Of a stretch of 25,755 nucleotides of DNA, positions 1-7,236 are shown in pieces. Position numbers and translations under genes: made by a program. The notes under the pieces are model-generated. The model was given only the letters and a program-made list of their open reading frames with translations, was not told the origin of the DNA and searched no databases. The number at the start of each line of letters is the position of its first letter. The stretch's first letter is position 1. The DNA lies in the NCBI GenBank assembly GCA_030038885.1, contig JASHQY010000110.1, positions 1-25,755 of the forward strand. The letters are read 5' to 3'. This DNA comes from Thermoplasmata archaeon (GTDB lineage Archaea > Thermoplasmatota > Thermoplasmata > Lutacidiplasmatales > UBA184).

Positions 1-4
1 CGGC

Positions 5-364
5 TCAGTTCGCCTTCAGGAGCTCGGCGACCTTCGCGACCTCGGCGAGCACCTTCGTCACGTCGGCCGACTGGTCGACGACCGCGACGAGGAGCGCCTT
101 CTTGCCGCTGCCGACGATGATCGTCTTCGAGTCGTTGCCCTCGATCACGATCCGCTCGGGCGGCGCGCGGTTCAGCTCGGTGTTCGCGGTCGCCGCGGCC
201 CCGAGGATCGTCGCGCACATGATCGCGAACGTCTCGGTGTAGACGCCCGCCGGCACATCCGCGTAGAGGACGAGGCCGTCGCGGGAGACGAGCGCGGTCG
301 CGATCCCCGAGATCCGGGTCTTGAGGTCCTTGATCACCGCGCCGACGTTCCCGGTAGCCATCAT
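5..364 (-). CDS. Roadblock/LC7-domain protein
   Basis: A 119-residue protein that is essentially one Roadblock/LC7 (Longin-like alpha/beta) domain. Visible hallmarks are an N-terminal helix followed by a SGIATALVSRDGLVLY strand-turn-strand, a central helix over small residues (ATILGAAATANTEL) and a strand pair around RIVIEGNDSKTIIVGSG. Proteins of this family usually dimerise and act as regulators or scaffolds for small Ras/Rab/MglA-like GTPases. No GTPase is in this window, so the partner is unknown. Two Met codons are adjacent at the start (362-364 and 359-361). The gene starts 10 nt after the stop of the V4R gene on the same strand and has no TATA box of its own, so it is probably co-transcribed with it. 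The family call is firm; the cellular role is not. Confidence 0.88.
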   Translation of the reverse strand: MMATGNVGAVIKDLKTRISGIATALVSRDGLVLYADVPAGVYTETFAIMCATILGAAATANTELNRAPPERIVIEGNDSKTIIVGSGKKALLVAVVDQSADVTKVLAEVAKVAELLKAN

Positions 365-374
365 CTCGCGCTCC

Positions 375-776
375 CTACATCTCCTCGATACGGAAACGGC
401 ACTCGGGATGCCCGGTGCTGGCGCACATTTCCTCGGTACACTTAACGCGCCCCCCCTTAAAACGTTCGTAGAACTCGCGGAGGATCCCGCGCAACCGGTG
501 GCAGGTCGGGATGTCGCCCGGGGCGACCTCGATCGAGCCCCGCACGACGACCTCGGAGTCGCTGAACGTCATCTCCTCGACCCAGCCCCGCTCCTTCAGG
601 ATCGCGGCGGCGCGCTCGAAGAACTTCGTCCGGTCCTTCAGCGCCTCTTCCGCCATGTCGGTGCCGATGACCGACCCTTCCTTGAAGAACAGGCCGTGGC
701 AGGCGTGCGACATCACGCCCTCGTAGAGCTCCTTGATCTGGCGGAGCTCGGTCTGGTCGATCTTCACGTAGCGCAT
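375..776 (-). CDS. V4R-domain (4-vinyl reductase-like) small-ligand sensor protein
   Basis: A 133-residue protein resembling a stand-alone V4R domain, a small-molecule-binding fold related to the haem-NO-binding family. Support comes from the helical N-terminal half with GLFFKEGSVIGTDMAE, the strand EEMTFSDSEVVVRGSIE, and the C-terminal cysteine-bearing segment (CTEEMCASTGHPECRF; Cys 113, 118 and 125, plus Cys 92). V4R domains are typically found in archaeal and bacterial sensors of hydrocarbons or tetrapyrroles, but the ligand here cannot be read from sequence. The start was chosen as MRYVKIDQ at 776 because a TATA box at 801-810 predicts transcription start at about 780. The upstream ATG at 798-800 would lie before the transcript start. 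The gene leads a two-gene unit with the Roadblock protein, suggesting a sensor plus GTPase-regulator pair (inference). Confidence 0.78.
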   Translation of the reverse strand: MRYVKIDQTELRQIKELYEGVMSHACHGLFFKEGSVIGTDMAEEALKDRTKFFERAAAILKERGWVEEMTFSDSEVVVRGSIEVAPGDIPTCHRLRGILREFYERFKGGRVKCTEEMCASTGHPECRFRIEEM

Positions 777-800
777 GGCCGAGGCGGGAGCGGGACGCAT

Positions 801-810
801 CGTATATAGG
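801..810 (-). promoter_or_regulatory. TATA box for the V4R-Roadblock operon
   Basis: Reading the minus strand, CCTATATACG stands out in otherwise very GC-rich sequence. Its centre lies about 30 nt from the ATG at 776, matching an archaeal box A with a leaderless or nearly leaderless mRNA. Confidence 0.7.
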
Positions 811-832
811 TTCGTCGGCGCGGCGGCCGGGT

Positions 833-1609
833 TCACTCGGGAACGTCGGCCGTCGCCGCGTCGGGCGCGGCCGAAGTGCCCCCCGCGGCGAGCGCGGCCT
901 CGAGGTGATCGAGGTCCGTGATCCGACCGCCCTGCACGTTCGGCCACACCGCGTGGCGGTCGAGCAGGATCGACGCGAGTCCCGCCCGCGCCGCGGCCCG
1001 GGCGTCGCTCCAGAAGAGGTCGCCGACGAACGCGACCCGCTCGACCGGGGCCCCGAGCCGGGCGGCCGCGGAGCGGAACGCGGCCCGGTCCGGGAGCGGG
1101 GTCGGCGCGTCGCCGGTGACGAGCAGCCGGGCCGGGTCGAGGCCGACGCGGCGCACGAGCCACTGGGCGGCGTCGGGGGGCAGCCCGGTCGCGATCCCCC
1201 ACGCGACGCCGGCGGTGCGGAGGCGCTCGAGGGCAGGGGCGACGTCGGGGTACCGCTCGATCTCGCCCGCCGGGTGCAGGAGCCGGCGGACCACCGCCTC
1301 GGTCTCGGGCTCCGGCAGGGAGTGGCCCGCGATCGCGCCGAGCGCGTCGCGCAGGTGGCGGTCCAAGTCCCCGAGCCCCACCGGCGCGTCGCGACCGACG
1401 ACCCCGCGCCAGCGCCGCCGGTCCCAGAGGCGCAGCGACCGCCGGACCGCGGCCCGCACCCGCCGCTCGCCGAGCGCGGGTCCCTGCGGCCGCCAGGCCC
1501 ACTGCCAGGCGGTCGGGGTCTCGACCGGGACGAGCGTGTCGTCGAGGTCGAACAGGATCGCGTCGATCGCCGCGGCGCCGTACGGAAGCGACACGGTCGT
1601 CGAGCTCAC
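833..1609 (-). CDS. HAD-superfamily hydrolase (probable small-molecule phosphatase)
   Basis: A 258-residue haloacid dehalogenase-fold hydrolase. Motif I is DLDDT at residues 21-25, giving the nucleophilic Asp and the acid/base Asp. Motif II is the Thr of IATG. Motif IV is VGDLFWSDARAA with the Mg-binding Asp pair. Between motifs I and II lies a helical cap (about residues 30-110) rich in Arg and Trp, typical of C1-capped members such as phosphoglycolate or pyrophosphatase-like enzymes. Substrate cannot be assigned. The GTG start (1607-1609) overlaps the TGA of the upstream coiled-coil gene as GTGA, so the two are translationally coupled. The last 20 or so residues are an Ala/Asp-rich tail without family signal. 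Confidence 0.85.
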   Translation of the reverse strand: MSSTTVSLPYGAAAIDAILFDLDDTLVPVETPTAWQWAWRPQGPALGERRVRAAVRRSLRLWDRRRWRGVVGRDAPVGLGDLDRHLRDALGAIAGHSLPEPETEAVVRRLLHPAGEIERYPDVAPALERLRTAGVAWGIATGLPPDAAQWLVRRVGLDPARLLVTGDAPTPLPDRAAFRSAAARLGAPVERVAFVGDLFWSDARAAARAGLASILLDRHAVWPNVQGGRITDLDHLEAALAAGGTSAAPDAATADVPE

Positions 1610-2469
1610 GCGCGGCCGCTCTTCTGGAGTTCCAGGAGATCCTCGGTCGACACCTTCTCGCCCTTCTTGAGGCGCGCGAGGAAGTCCTCCTCCTTGGGCG
1701 GCTGGGCGTCGGCCCAGCTGGGGGGTGCCCGGCCCCCGCGGGCCGCGTAGAGCAGCTTCTCGATGTCGCGGACCTCCTCGATCGCGGCGATGTGCGCCCG
1801 GTGCGCCTCGTCGGCCGCGGTCTTGACCTCGATGAGCTTCGCCTGGATCTCGTCCGCCCGGCGGCGGAGCTCGTCGACGGCCTCGTAGAGCCGGACCATC
1901 GCCTCGTGCTCGGCCTGCGCCTCGATCGCGAACTGCCCGACGGCGGCGTGGTGCTTCTCCGCCTCGTCCCGCGCCTCGGCGAACGCCTTCATGGTCTGCT
2001 CGACCTCGGGGTCCTGCCGGAGCTCGGCGTCCTGGTCGCGGATCGCGGCCTCGAGGCGCTTCATCTCCTCGATGAGGCGCTTCTCCTGCTCCCCGGTGAG
2101 CGCGGTCGTCATGTGGCGGAACTCGAGCTCCTTCAGCTCCTTGCGCAGCCGCCAGACCGGGACGGCGCCGGGCCGCGGCGCGCGCGCGCGCTTCAGCTCC
2201 TGGACGCGGTCCCCGAGCTCCTGCAGCTTCGCGTTCCACTCCTCGCGGAGGCGCTTCTCCTCGCGGACCTGGTCGTTCAGCTGGTCGCGGTGACGCCGGT
2301 GCTCCTGGGCCTCCGCGCTCTTCGCGTGGAGCTCGTCAACGATCTGCGCGCGCTCCTCGGCGGTCGCGCGCGCCTCGGCGTTGAGGCGGTCGCGCCGGGC
2401 CCGATGGTCGTCGGCCCGCGCGTTGGATTCCGCTCGCTTCTGCTCGAGTTCTTCGGTCGCGTCGGTCAA
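1606..2469 (-). CDS. Archaeal coiled-coil protein (COG1340-like)
   Basis: A roughly 287-residue protein that is almost entirely charged heptad-like coiled coil (Glu/Lys/Arg/Ala-rich from residue 1 to about 240), with a short Pro/Gly linker (RAPRPGAVPVW), a second helical block (KELEFRHMTTALTGEQEKRLIEE, split here by description only as the helix following the linker), and a C-terminal segment ending KGEKVSTEDLLELQKSGRA. This pattern matches the uncharacterised archaeal coiled-coil family COG1340, often found beside HAD phosphatases. The apparent ATG at 2590-2592 lies upstream of the TATA box (2528-2535) and is not used. The best start is TTG at 2467-2469, preceded by GGCGGGAG. The TTG start is inferred. 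No enzymatic motif is visible; a structural role is possible. Confidence 0.75.
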   Translation of the reverse strand: MTDATEELEQKRAESNARADDHRARRDRLNAEARATAEERAQIVDELHAKSAEAQEHRRHRDQLNDQVREEKRLREEWNAKLQELGDRVQELKRARAPRPGAVPVWRLRKELKELEFRHMTTALTGEQEKRLIEEMKRLEAAIRDQDAELRQDPEVEQTMKAFAEARDEAEKHHAAVGQFAIEAQAEHEAMVRLYEAVDELRRRADEIQAKLIEVKTAADEAHRAHIAAIEEVRDIEKLLYAARGGRAPPSWADAQPPKEEDFLARLKKGEKVSTEDLLELQKSGRA

Positions 2470-2527
2470 AGGGCTCCCGCCTCGTCGTTCGAGGTCCAGG
2501 ACGGGGGCCGTTCGACAGGGAGGGCCG

Positions 2528-2535
2528 ATATAAAG
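2528..2535 (-). promoter_or_regulatory. TATA box for the coiled-coil/HAD operon
   Basis: The minus strand reads CTTTATATC, a near-consensus archaeal box A. Predicted transcription start is about 2505, giving a leader of roughly 35 nt before the TTG at 2469. No separate box at the expected distance is obvious for the divergent HerA-like gene at 2607, so this AT-rich island may serve both directions. Confidence 0.65.
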
Positions 2536-2606
2536 ACTTCCGAGAGCGGAGCCCCCACGCGGCCCGGCTTGCGCCTCCCGCGTCAGCCTCATATGCGGTG
2601 GGTCGG

Positions 2607-4067
2607 ATGAAACGCGCCGTGGAGGAGGTCGGGCGGATCTTCGGCGACGTCGGCCTGGGCTCGTTCCAGCTGAGCCTCGCGAGCCCGGTCGAGCGCGGCG
2701 ACTACCTCACGGTCGTGGACGAGCTCCACGGCAAGGTGCTCTGCCAGCTGGACGACCTCAAGCGGAAGAGCGATCTCGACCTCGAGGCGGCCGGGGCGCT
2801 GCGGCCGAACGACGAGGCGCCCGTGCACGAGAGCCTCCTCGGGGTCGCCCGCATCATCGGGTTCCGCGATCCCCAGGGGCTCGTCAAGCTCCCGACGATC
2901 CCGTTCCGCCCCGGGGCCCACGTCTTCCGGGCCGAGGAGCCGCTGATCGCGGAGGTCCTCGGGCTGAAGCACCACGCGAACACCGGCGCGTACGTCGGGA
3001 TGCTGCGCAACCACAACCTCCGGGTCGAGCTCGACATCAACCAGCTCGTCCAGCGGCACGTCAGCGTGCTCGCAAAGACCGGCGGCGGGAAGAGCTACCT
3101 GCTCGGGGTCCTGATCGAGGAGCTCCTGCGCCACAAGGTCACGTGCGTGATCATCGACCCGCACGGCGAGTACGGCTCGCTGCGGGTGCCGGCCGAGAAG
3201 AGCGGCGCCGCCGCGCGCTTCGGGGTCGAGTCCCAGGGCTTCGGGCGCCAGATCCAGGAGTACTCGCCGGACGTGTCGCTGAACCCCTCGGCGAAGCCGC
3301 TCACGTTCTCGCTGCGGCACATCGACCCCCGCGACCTCCTCGTGTTCATGGGGCTCACGAACGTCAAGACGTTCCTCGCGCCGCTGAAGGCGATGATCGA
3401 ATCGGTCGCGGCGGCGACCGCGGACTTCTCGGTCCACGACCTCGTGCGGGCGGCGGAGAGCGGCGAGGGGGCGATCGCCGAGACGCTCCACGAGCGCCTC
3501 GAGTACGTCGAGCAGACGAAGCTCCTCGGCCCGGTCGGGACGAGCCTCAACGACCTCGTGAAGAAGGGCGAGGCGACCCTGATCAACCTGCGGGGCGTCG
3601 CGCCGGACGTCCAAGAGCTCGTGGTCGCGCGGATCGCGCTGACGCTCTTCGAGAACCGCAAGAAGGACAAGATCCCGCCGCTCTTCCTCGTGATCGAGGA
3701 GGCGCACAACTTCGCCCCGCAGCAGGGGAGCGCGACGTGCTCGCGGATCCTGAAGAACATCGCGAGCGAGGGCCGGAAGTTCGGGCTCGGCCTGTGCGTC
3801 GTGACCCAGCGGGCGGCGCGGATCGACAAGAGCGTGCTCTCGCAGTGCAACACCCAGCTGATCCTCCAGGTGACGAACCCGCTCGACCTGAAGGCGATCG
3901 CCCAGTCGATCGAGGGCCTGACCGCGGGGATGACCGAGATGATCCAGTCGCTGCCCGTCGGGACCGCGCTGATCACCGGCGGCGGCTACCACACGCCGCT
4001 CTTCTGCGAGGTCCGGCCGCGCGCGACGCGCCACGGCGGAGAGAGCGTGCAGATCGTCGCCGCGTGA
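2607..4067 (+). CDS. HerA-like DNA-translocating ATPase (HAS-barrel + DUF87)
   Basis: A 486-residue AAA+/FtsK-HerA type ATPase. The N-terminal 140 residues form a HAS-barrel-like beta domain. Walker A is AKTGGGKS at about residues 156-163, followed by IIDPHGEY, a segment typical of the HerA clade. Walker B is LFLVIEEAHNF, and a downstream VVTQRAARIDKSVLSQCNTQL stretch (shown here as the sensor/arginine region) is also characteristic. HerA hexamers pump DNA and work with NurA and Mre11-Rad50 in end resection. None of those partners is present in the window, so this may be a stand-alone paralogue. Start: ATG 2607 is preceded by GCGGTG, a good match to the archaeal anti-SD; an in-frame GTG at 2598 is the alternative. 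Family assignment is firm, pathway assignment is not. Confidence 0.87.
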   Translation: MKRAVEEVGRIFGDVGLGSFQLSLASPVERGDYLTVVDELHGKVLCQLDDLKRKSDLDLEAAGALRPNDEAPVHESLLGVARIIGFRDPQGLVKLPTIPFRPGAHVFRAEEPLIAEVLGLKHHANTGAYVGMLRNHNLRVELDINQLVQRHVSVLAKTGGGKSYLLGVLIEELLRHKVTCVIIDPHGEYGSLRVPAEKSGAAARFGVESQGFGRQIQEYSPDVSLNPSAKPLTFSLRHIDPRDLLVFMGLTNVKTFLAPLKAMIESVAAATADFSVHDLVRAAESGEGAIAETLHERLEYVEQTKLLGPVGTSLNDLVKKGEATLINLRGVAPDVQELVVARIALTLFENRKKDKIPPLFLVIEEAHNFAPQQGSATCSRILKNIASEGRKFGLGLCVVTQRAARIDKSVLSQCNTQLILQVTNPLDLKAIAQSIEGLTAGMTEMIQSLPVGTALITGGGYHTPLFCEVRPRATRHGGESVQIVAA

Positions 4068-4086
4068 CCGCGCGGAGCGCGGGCGG

Positions 4087-5619
4087 CTAATTCGGCCGGA
4101 CCGCGTCCGCGAGGTAGCGCGTGATCACGCGGACCCCGAACGCGGTCGCTCCGGCGCTCTGGTACGCCGGCTGGAACCGGCGGGTCGCCGCGGTCGTGTA
4201 GGCGGGGCCGGCGAGGTCGAGGTGCGCCCAGGCCGTGCCGCCGACGAAGTTCTCGAGGAACGCGGCCGCGGTCAGCAGGCCCGCGACCGGCAGTTCGGTC
4301 GAGTTCCGCACGTCCCCGATGTCGCTCTTCACGAGCTCGCGGTGGTAGTCGGTCAGCGGCATCCGCCAGAGCGGCTCACCGGTGGCCGCCGAGGCGGCGA
4401 GGAGCGCGTTCGCGAGGCGGTCGTCGGTCGCGACGAGGCCGGCGGTGTCGTCCCCGAGCGCGACGACCTCGGCCCCGGTGAGGGTCGCGAGGTCGATCAC
4501 CTCGTCCGGGCGGTACTGGGCGACCGCGTAGGCGAGGGCGTCCGCGAGGACGACCCGGCCCTCGGCGTCGGTGTTGAGGATCTCGATCGTCTTGCCGTTG
4601 AACGTCCGCACGACGTCGCCCGGCCGGTACGACGTCCCGCTCGGCACGTTCTCCGCGCACCCGAGCACGCCGATCACGCGGGGCGGCACCTTGAGCAGCG
4701 CGGCCGCCCGGAGGATCCCGAGGACGGCGACCGCCCCCGACTTGTCGAACTTCATGTTCGCGAGCGCCGCCGCGGGCTTGATCGAGATCCCGCCCGCGTC
4801 GAACGTGATCCCCTTCCCGACGACCGCGATCGTCTTGCCGCGGCGCGCGCCGCCCGGGTACTCGACGACGACCATCCGCGGGGGGTGCGCGGTCGACCCT
4901 CCGCCGACCGCGAGGATCCCGCCGCAGTGCATCTCGGCGAGCTTCGTCTCGTCGAACACCGTGACCTTGAGCCCGAGCTCCTTCCCGAGCGCCCGCGCCT
5001 CCTCGGCGAGCCGCTCCGGCGACGCGGTGTCGGCCGGGAGGTTCGCAAGGTCGCGGGTCCACACGACCGTCTCGGCGACCGTCCGCTCGTCGTCGACCGC
5101 CTTCCGTAGGAGGGTCTCCTCGCGCGCGAGCTCCTCGCCCAGCGCGATCGCCGCCTCCTCGACCGGTCCGTCGGACGTCGTGCGGTACTTCCGGAACTCG
5201 TAGGCGCCGAGGTACGTCCCGTCCACGACCGCCCGGGCCGCCGCCTCGCTCGGGACCGGGTCGAGCGCGAACGCGGCGAGGCGCACGGCGATCGTCCGCA
5301 CGCCCTTGCCCTTGAGCGCGCGGACCGCCTCGGCGGCCGCCCGCCGCACGACCTCCGCGTCGTAGCGCGTTCGGGGGCCGAGGCCGACGATCACGATCCG
5401 CCCGTTCCGGTCGGGGCGGTGGACGACCGTGACCTCGCGCCGCTTGCCCTGGATCTCGCGCTGGTCCCACGCGGCGCGGACGAGACCCTTCGCCGCGGCG
5501 TCCTCCTTCGCGAGGCCGCGCGGGAACGCGGTCTCCTTGTCGCCGCGCTCGAAGACGCCGGTGACGACCGCGTCGGTCGCTGCGGCCGTCGCTTCGCGAC
5601 GGTCCAGCAGGACCTTCAT
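4087..5619 (-). CDS. pepA: Leucyl aminopeptidase, peptidase family M17
   Basis: A 510-residue cytosolic metallo-aminopeptidase that removes N-terminal residues from peptides using two divalent metals. Residues 1-160 form the family's N-terminal macro-like domain. The C-terminal catalytic domain carries the signature NTDAEGR (349-355). Predicted metal ligands are Lys269, Asp274, Asp292, Asp351 and Glu353, with Lys281 and Arg355 as the catalytic pair; each falls within one residue of the E. coli PepA numbering. The gene follows sepF by 16 nt on the same strand without a TATA box, so it is probably co-transcribed. It is convergent with the HerA-like gene (19 nt apart). The hexamer probably finishes peptides released by the PAN-proteasome encoded further along. 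Confidence 0.95.
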   Translation of the reverse strand: MKVLLDRREATAAATDAVVTGVFERGDKETAFPRGLAKEDAAAKGLVRAAWDQREIQGKRREVTVVHRPDRNGRIVIVGLGPRTRYDAEVVRRAAAEAVRALKGKGVRTIAVRLAAFALDPVPSEAAARAVVDGTYLGAYEFRKYRTTSDGPVEEAAIALGEELAREETLLRKAVDDERTVAETVVWTRDLANLPADTASPERLAEEARALGKELGLKVTVFDETKLAEMHCGGILAVGGGSTAHPPRMVVVEYPGGARRGKTIAVVGKGITFDAGGISIKPAAALANMKFDKSGAVAVLGILRAAALLKVPPRVIGVLGCAENVPSGTSYRPGDVVRTFNGKTIEILNTDAEGRVVLADALAYAVAQYRPDEVIDLATLTGAEVVALGDDTAGLVATDDRLANALLAASAATGEPLWRMPLTDYHRELVKSDIGDVRNSTELPVAGLLTAAAFLENFVGGTAWAHLDLAGPAYTTAATRRFQPAYQSAGATAFGVRVITRYLADAVRPN

Positions 5620-5635
5620 GGCCCGCCCGGCGGCC

Positions 5636-6013
5636 TCAGAACGACGGACGGATCTTCTGGCGGTCGATGCGGATCCCCGCCGGCGTGATCGCGAGCAGGT
5701 TCTTCGCGATCCCGGCCACGTCGCCGCCGGTGTCCTTCGCGACGTTCTTCAGCTCGACGCTCATCCGCTTCACGGCGACCTGATCGTTCGCGATCGACGT
5801 GTAGTCGAGGAGGACGATGTCCCCCTGGTAGGCGAGCTTCGAGACCTCGTGGAGGTCCTCGAACCGGAGGATCTCGGCCATCCGCACGGACCCGTGCGCG
5901 CCCGCGAGCGCCCCGACCTCGTCCTCGAACTGCATCGATCCGAGGTCGAGGAACGTCCCTTCTTCCAACGTGTCGGACCCGTGATGGCGCCGGAGGATTC
6001 CACTCTTCGACAT
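5636..6013 (-). CDS. sepF: Archaeal SepF, FtsZ membrane-anchor cell-division protein
   Basis: A 125-residue protein. The conserved SepF core (DUF552) occupies about residues 40-120, from VRMAEILRFEDLHEVSKL through GDIVLLDYTSI to the AGIAKNLLAITPAGIRI ending. In archaea SepF dimers bind FtsZ and tether the ring to the membrane through an N-terminal amphipathic helix. The N-terminus here (MSKSGILRRHHG) is short and basic, so the anchoring helix is weak or atypical. FtsZ itself is not in the window. The ATG at 6011-6013 follows a weak TATA-like sequence, and the M17 aminopeptidase gene follows immediately. Confidence 0.88.
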   Translation of the reverse strand: MSKSGILRRHHGSDTLEEGTFLDLGSMQFEDEVGALAGAHGSVRMAEILRFEDLHEVSKLAYQGDIVLLDYTSIANDQVAVKRMSVELKNVAKDTGGDVAGIAKNLLAITPAGIRIDRQKIRPSF

Positions 6014-6052
6014 GCCGCGCGACCTTCGCTCGAGGGCAACGAGGGGGGGTCG

Positions 6053-6062
6053 CTTCTTAAGA
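6053..6062 (-). promoter_or_regulatory. Weak TATA-like element upstream of sepF
   Basis: The minus strand reads GTCTTAAGAAG in the 49-nt gap between nmd3 and sepF. It is the only AT-rich island there and sits about 45 nt from the ATG. It is a poorer match than the other boxes in this window, so sepF could instead be transcribed from upstream. Confidence 0.35.
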
Positions 6063-6839
6063 CTATGGTTCCACGGTCGCGCGGGACGCGGCCCGCTCGG
6101 CCCCCGGCCCGTCGTCGCGGGGGAACCGAAGGCAGAGGGTCACCCGGTAGATGTCCTGGCCGTCCTTCCGCCCGAAGAGCGACGCCGACTCCTTCGGCCG
6201 GACCCCGAACCGCTGCTTCGCGAGCTTCGCGACCGCCCGCGCGGCGAGGGTCTGCGTGAAGTACACGTCGTAGCCCTCGGGGAGCTCCTCGGTCCACGCG
6301 ACCGCGCTCCGCCAGTCAGCCCGGCTCTCCGCCCGGAGGGTCGACCAGATGCGGTCGAGCCGGGCGTGGAGGGCCGCGGACTTCTCGTTCGACCGCTCGG
6401 GCCCCCCGCGGAGCTGGATCACGGCGGTGTAGTAGCGCCCGCTCTTCCGGCTGCAGTCCGTGCACGACTGGTGCTCGGTCCGCACCGAGAGGCGGACCGA
6501 CGCGGTGCGCTCGATCCCCCGGAAGCGGAGGTCGACCGTGCCGACCAGGTCCCGGACGGTCGCGGTCGCCGAGACCTCCTCCCAGCGGATCCGCCGGATC
6601 CCGACCTCGGGGTGGACCCGGAGGAGCGGCGCGAGGTCGTCGGCCGTGAGCAGCGGGCTCGACCCCGAGCGCTCCCACTGGGCCCCGACCTTCCGCGCCC
6701 CGCAGTGCGGGCAGATCACGACGACCGCGTGCTCCGGCGCGCGGACGAGCGCGGTCCGGTCCGCGGCGCACTCAGCGCACACGCCGTCGGTCAGCGGCCG
6801 CCCGGTCGCGCCGCAGACGACGCAGAACTCCGACTCCAT
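6063..6839 (-). CDS. NMD3-family ribosome-maturation protein
   Basis: A 258-residue archaeal homologue of eukaryotic NMD3, the 60S export/maturation adaptor. The N-terminal zinc-binding region has paired cysteine motifs: CVVC at 6-9, CAEC at about 21-24, and CPHC a little further on. A later CTDC (around residue 127) precedes GRYYTAVIQLRGG, the most recognisable family segment. The C-terminal half contains YDVYFTQTLAARAVAKLAKQRFG, also typical. In archaea it presumably binds the large subunit; there is no nuclear export to adapt. The gene begins 19 nt after the stop of the DUF424 gene and has no TATA box of its own, so both are probably on one mRNA. The acidic/Ala tail ending TVEP is unremarkable. 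Confidence 0.9.
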   Translation of the reverse strand: MESEFCVVCGATGRPLTDGVCAECAADRTALVRAPEHAVVVICPHCGARKVGAQWERSGSSPLLTADDLAPLLRVHPEVGIRRIRWEEVSATATVRDLVGTVDLRFRGIERTASVRLSVRTEHQSCTDCSRKSGRYYTAVIQLRGGPERSNEKSAALHARLDRIWSTLRAESRADWRSAVAWTEELPEGYDVYFTQTLAARAVAKLAKQRFGVRPKESASLFGRKDGQDIYRVTLCLRFPRDDGPGAERAASRATVEP

Positions 6840-6858
6840 CCTCGCGCCCCGGGTCCGG

Positions 6859-7176
6859 CTAGTGCATCGCGATGATCTCGGCGTGGGGAACGCCCCCGAG
6901 CCGGCCGGTCCCCTCCGGCCCGACGAACCCGCCCTCCCGGGCGAGCTCGAGCACCCGCTCGCCGAGCAGGTTCGCGATCGTCGCGCGCTCGAGCGCCCAG
7001 AGGAGCTCCTCCTTCGAGACCGCGCGATCCCCGTAGAACTGCGCCGAGATGCGGACGGTCCGCCCGGCGGTGCCGACCGGGAGGTCCTGGCCGAGCAGCT
7101 CGGCGTCGCACGCCGCGACGACGAACTCCGTGCGCACGCGGTGCACCCGCATGACCACCCCGACGCTGCCGACCAT
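6859..7176 (-). CDS. DUF424 domain protein
   Basis: A 105-residue member of the archaeal DUF424 family (COG2412). Diagnostic segments are VVAACDAELLGQ near the N-terminus, ISAQFYGDRAVSKEEL, ATIANLLGERVLELA, and the closing GGVPHAEIIAMH. The biochemical function is unknown; conserved association with translation and ribosome genes, here nmd3, suggests an RNA or ribosome role (inference). ATG 7174-7176 fits the TATA box at 7208-7216 with a leader of about 10 nt; an in-frame ATG 24 nt downstream (MRVHRV) is the alternative start. Confidence 0.85.
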   Translation of the reverse strand: MVGSVGVVMRVHRVRTEFVVAACDAELLGQDLPVGTAGRTVRISAQFYGDRAVSKEELLWALERATIANLLGERVLELAREGGFVGPEGTGRLGGVPHAEIIAMH

Positions 7177-7207
7177 CCCGAGATCCCCGCTCCCAGCCCG
7201 GCGGGGG

Positions 7208-7216
7208 GATATATGG
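7208..7216 (-). promoter_or_regulatory. TATA box for DUF424-nmd3
   Basis: The minus strand reads CCATATATCC, embedded in G/C tracts between the mcm stop and the DUF424 start. The predicted transcription start is about 7185, 9 nt before the ATG. It separates this pair from the pyrG-aspS-mcm transcript. Confidence 0.7.
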
Positions 7217-7236
7217 GCGGTGGACGCCGCGCTCCG

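Noticed and set aside
777..800. Upstream ATG (MRPAPASA) as the V4R gene start
   Set aside because: It falls between the TATA box and the predicted transcription start, so it would not be in the mRNA.
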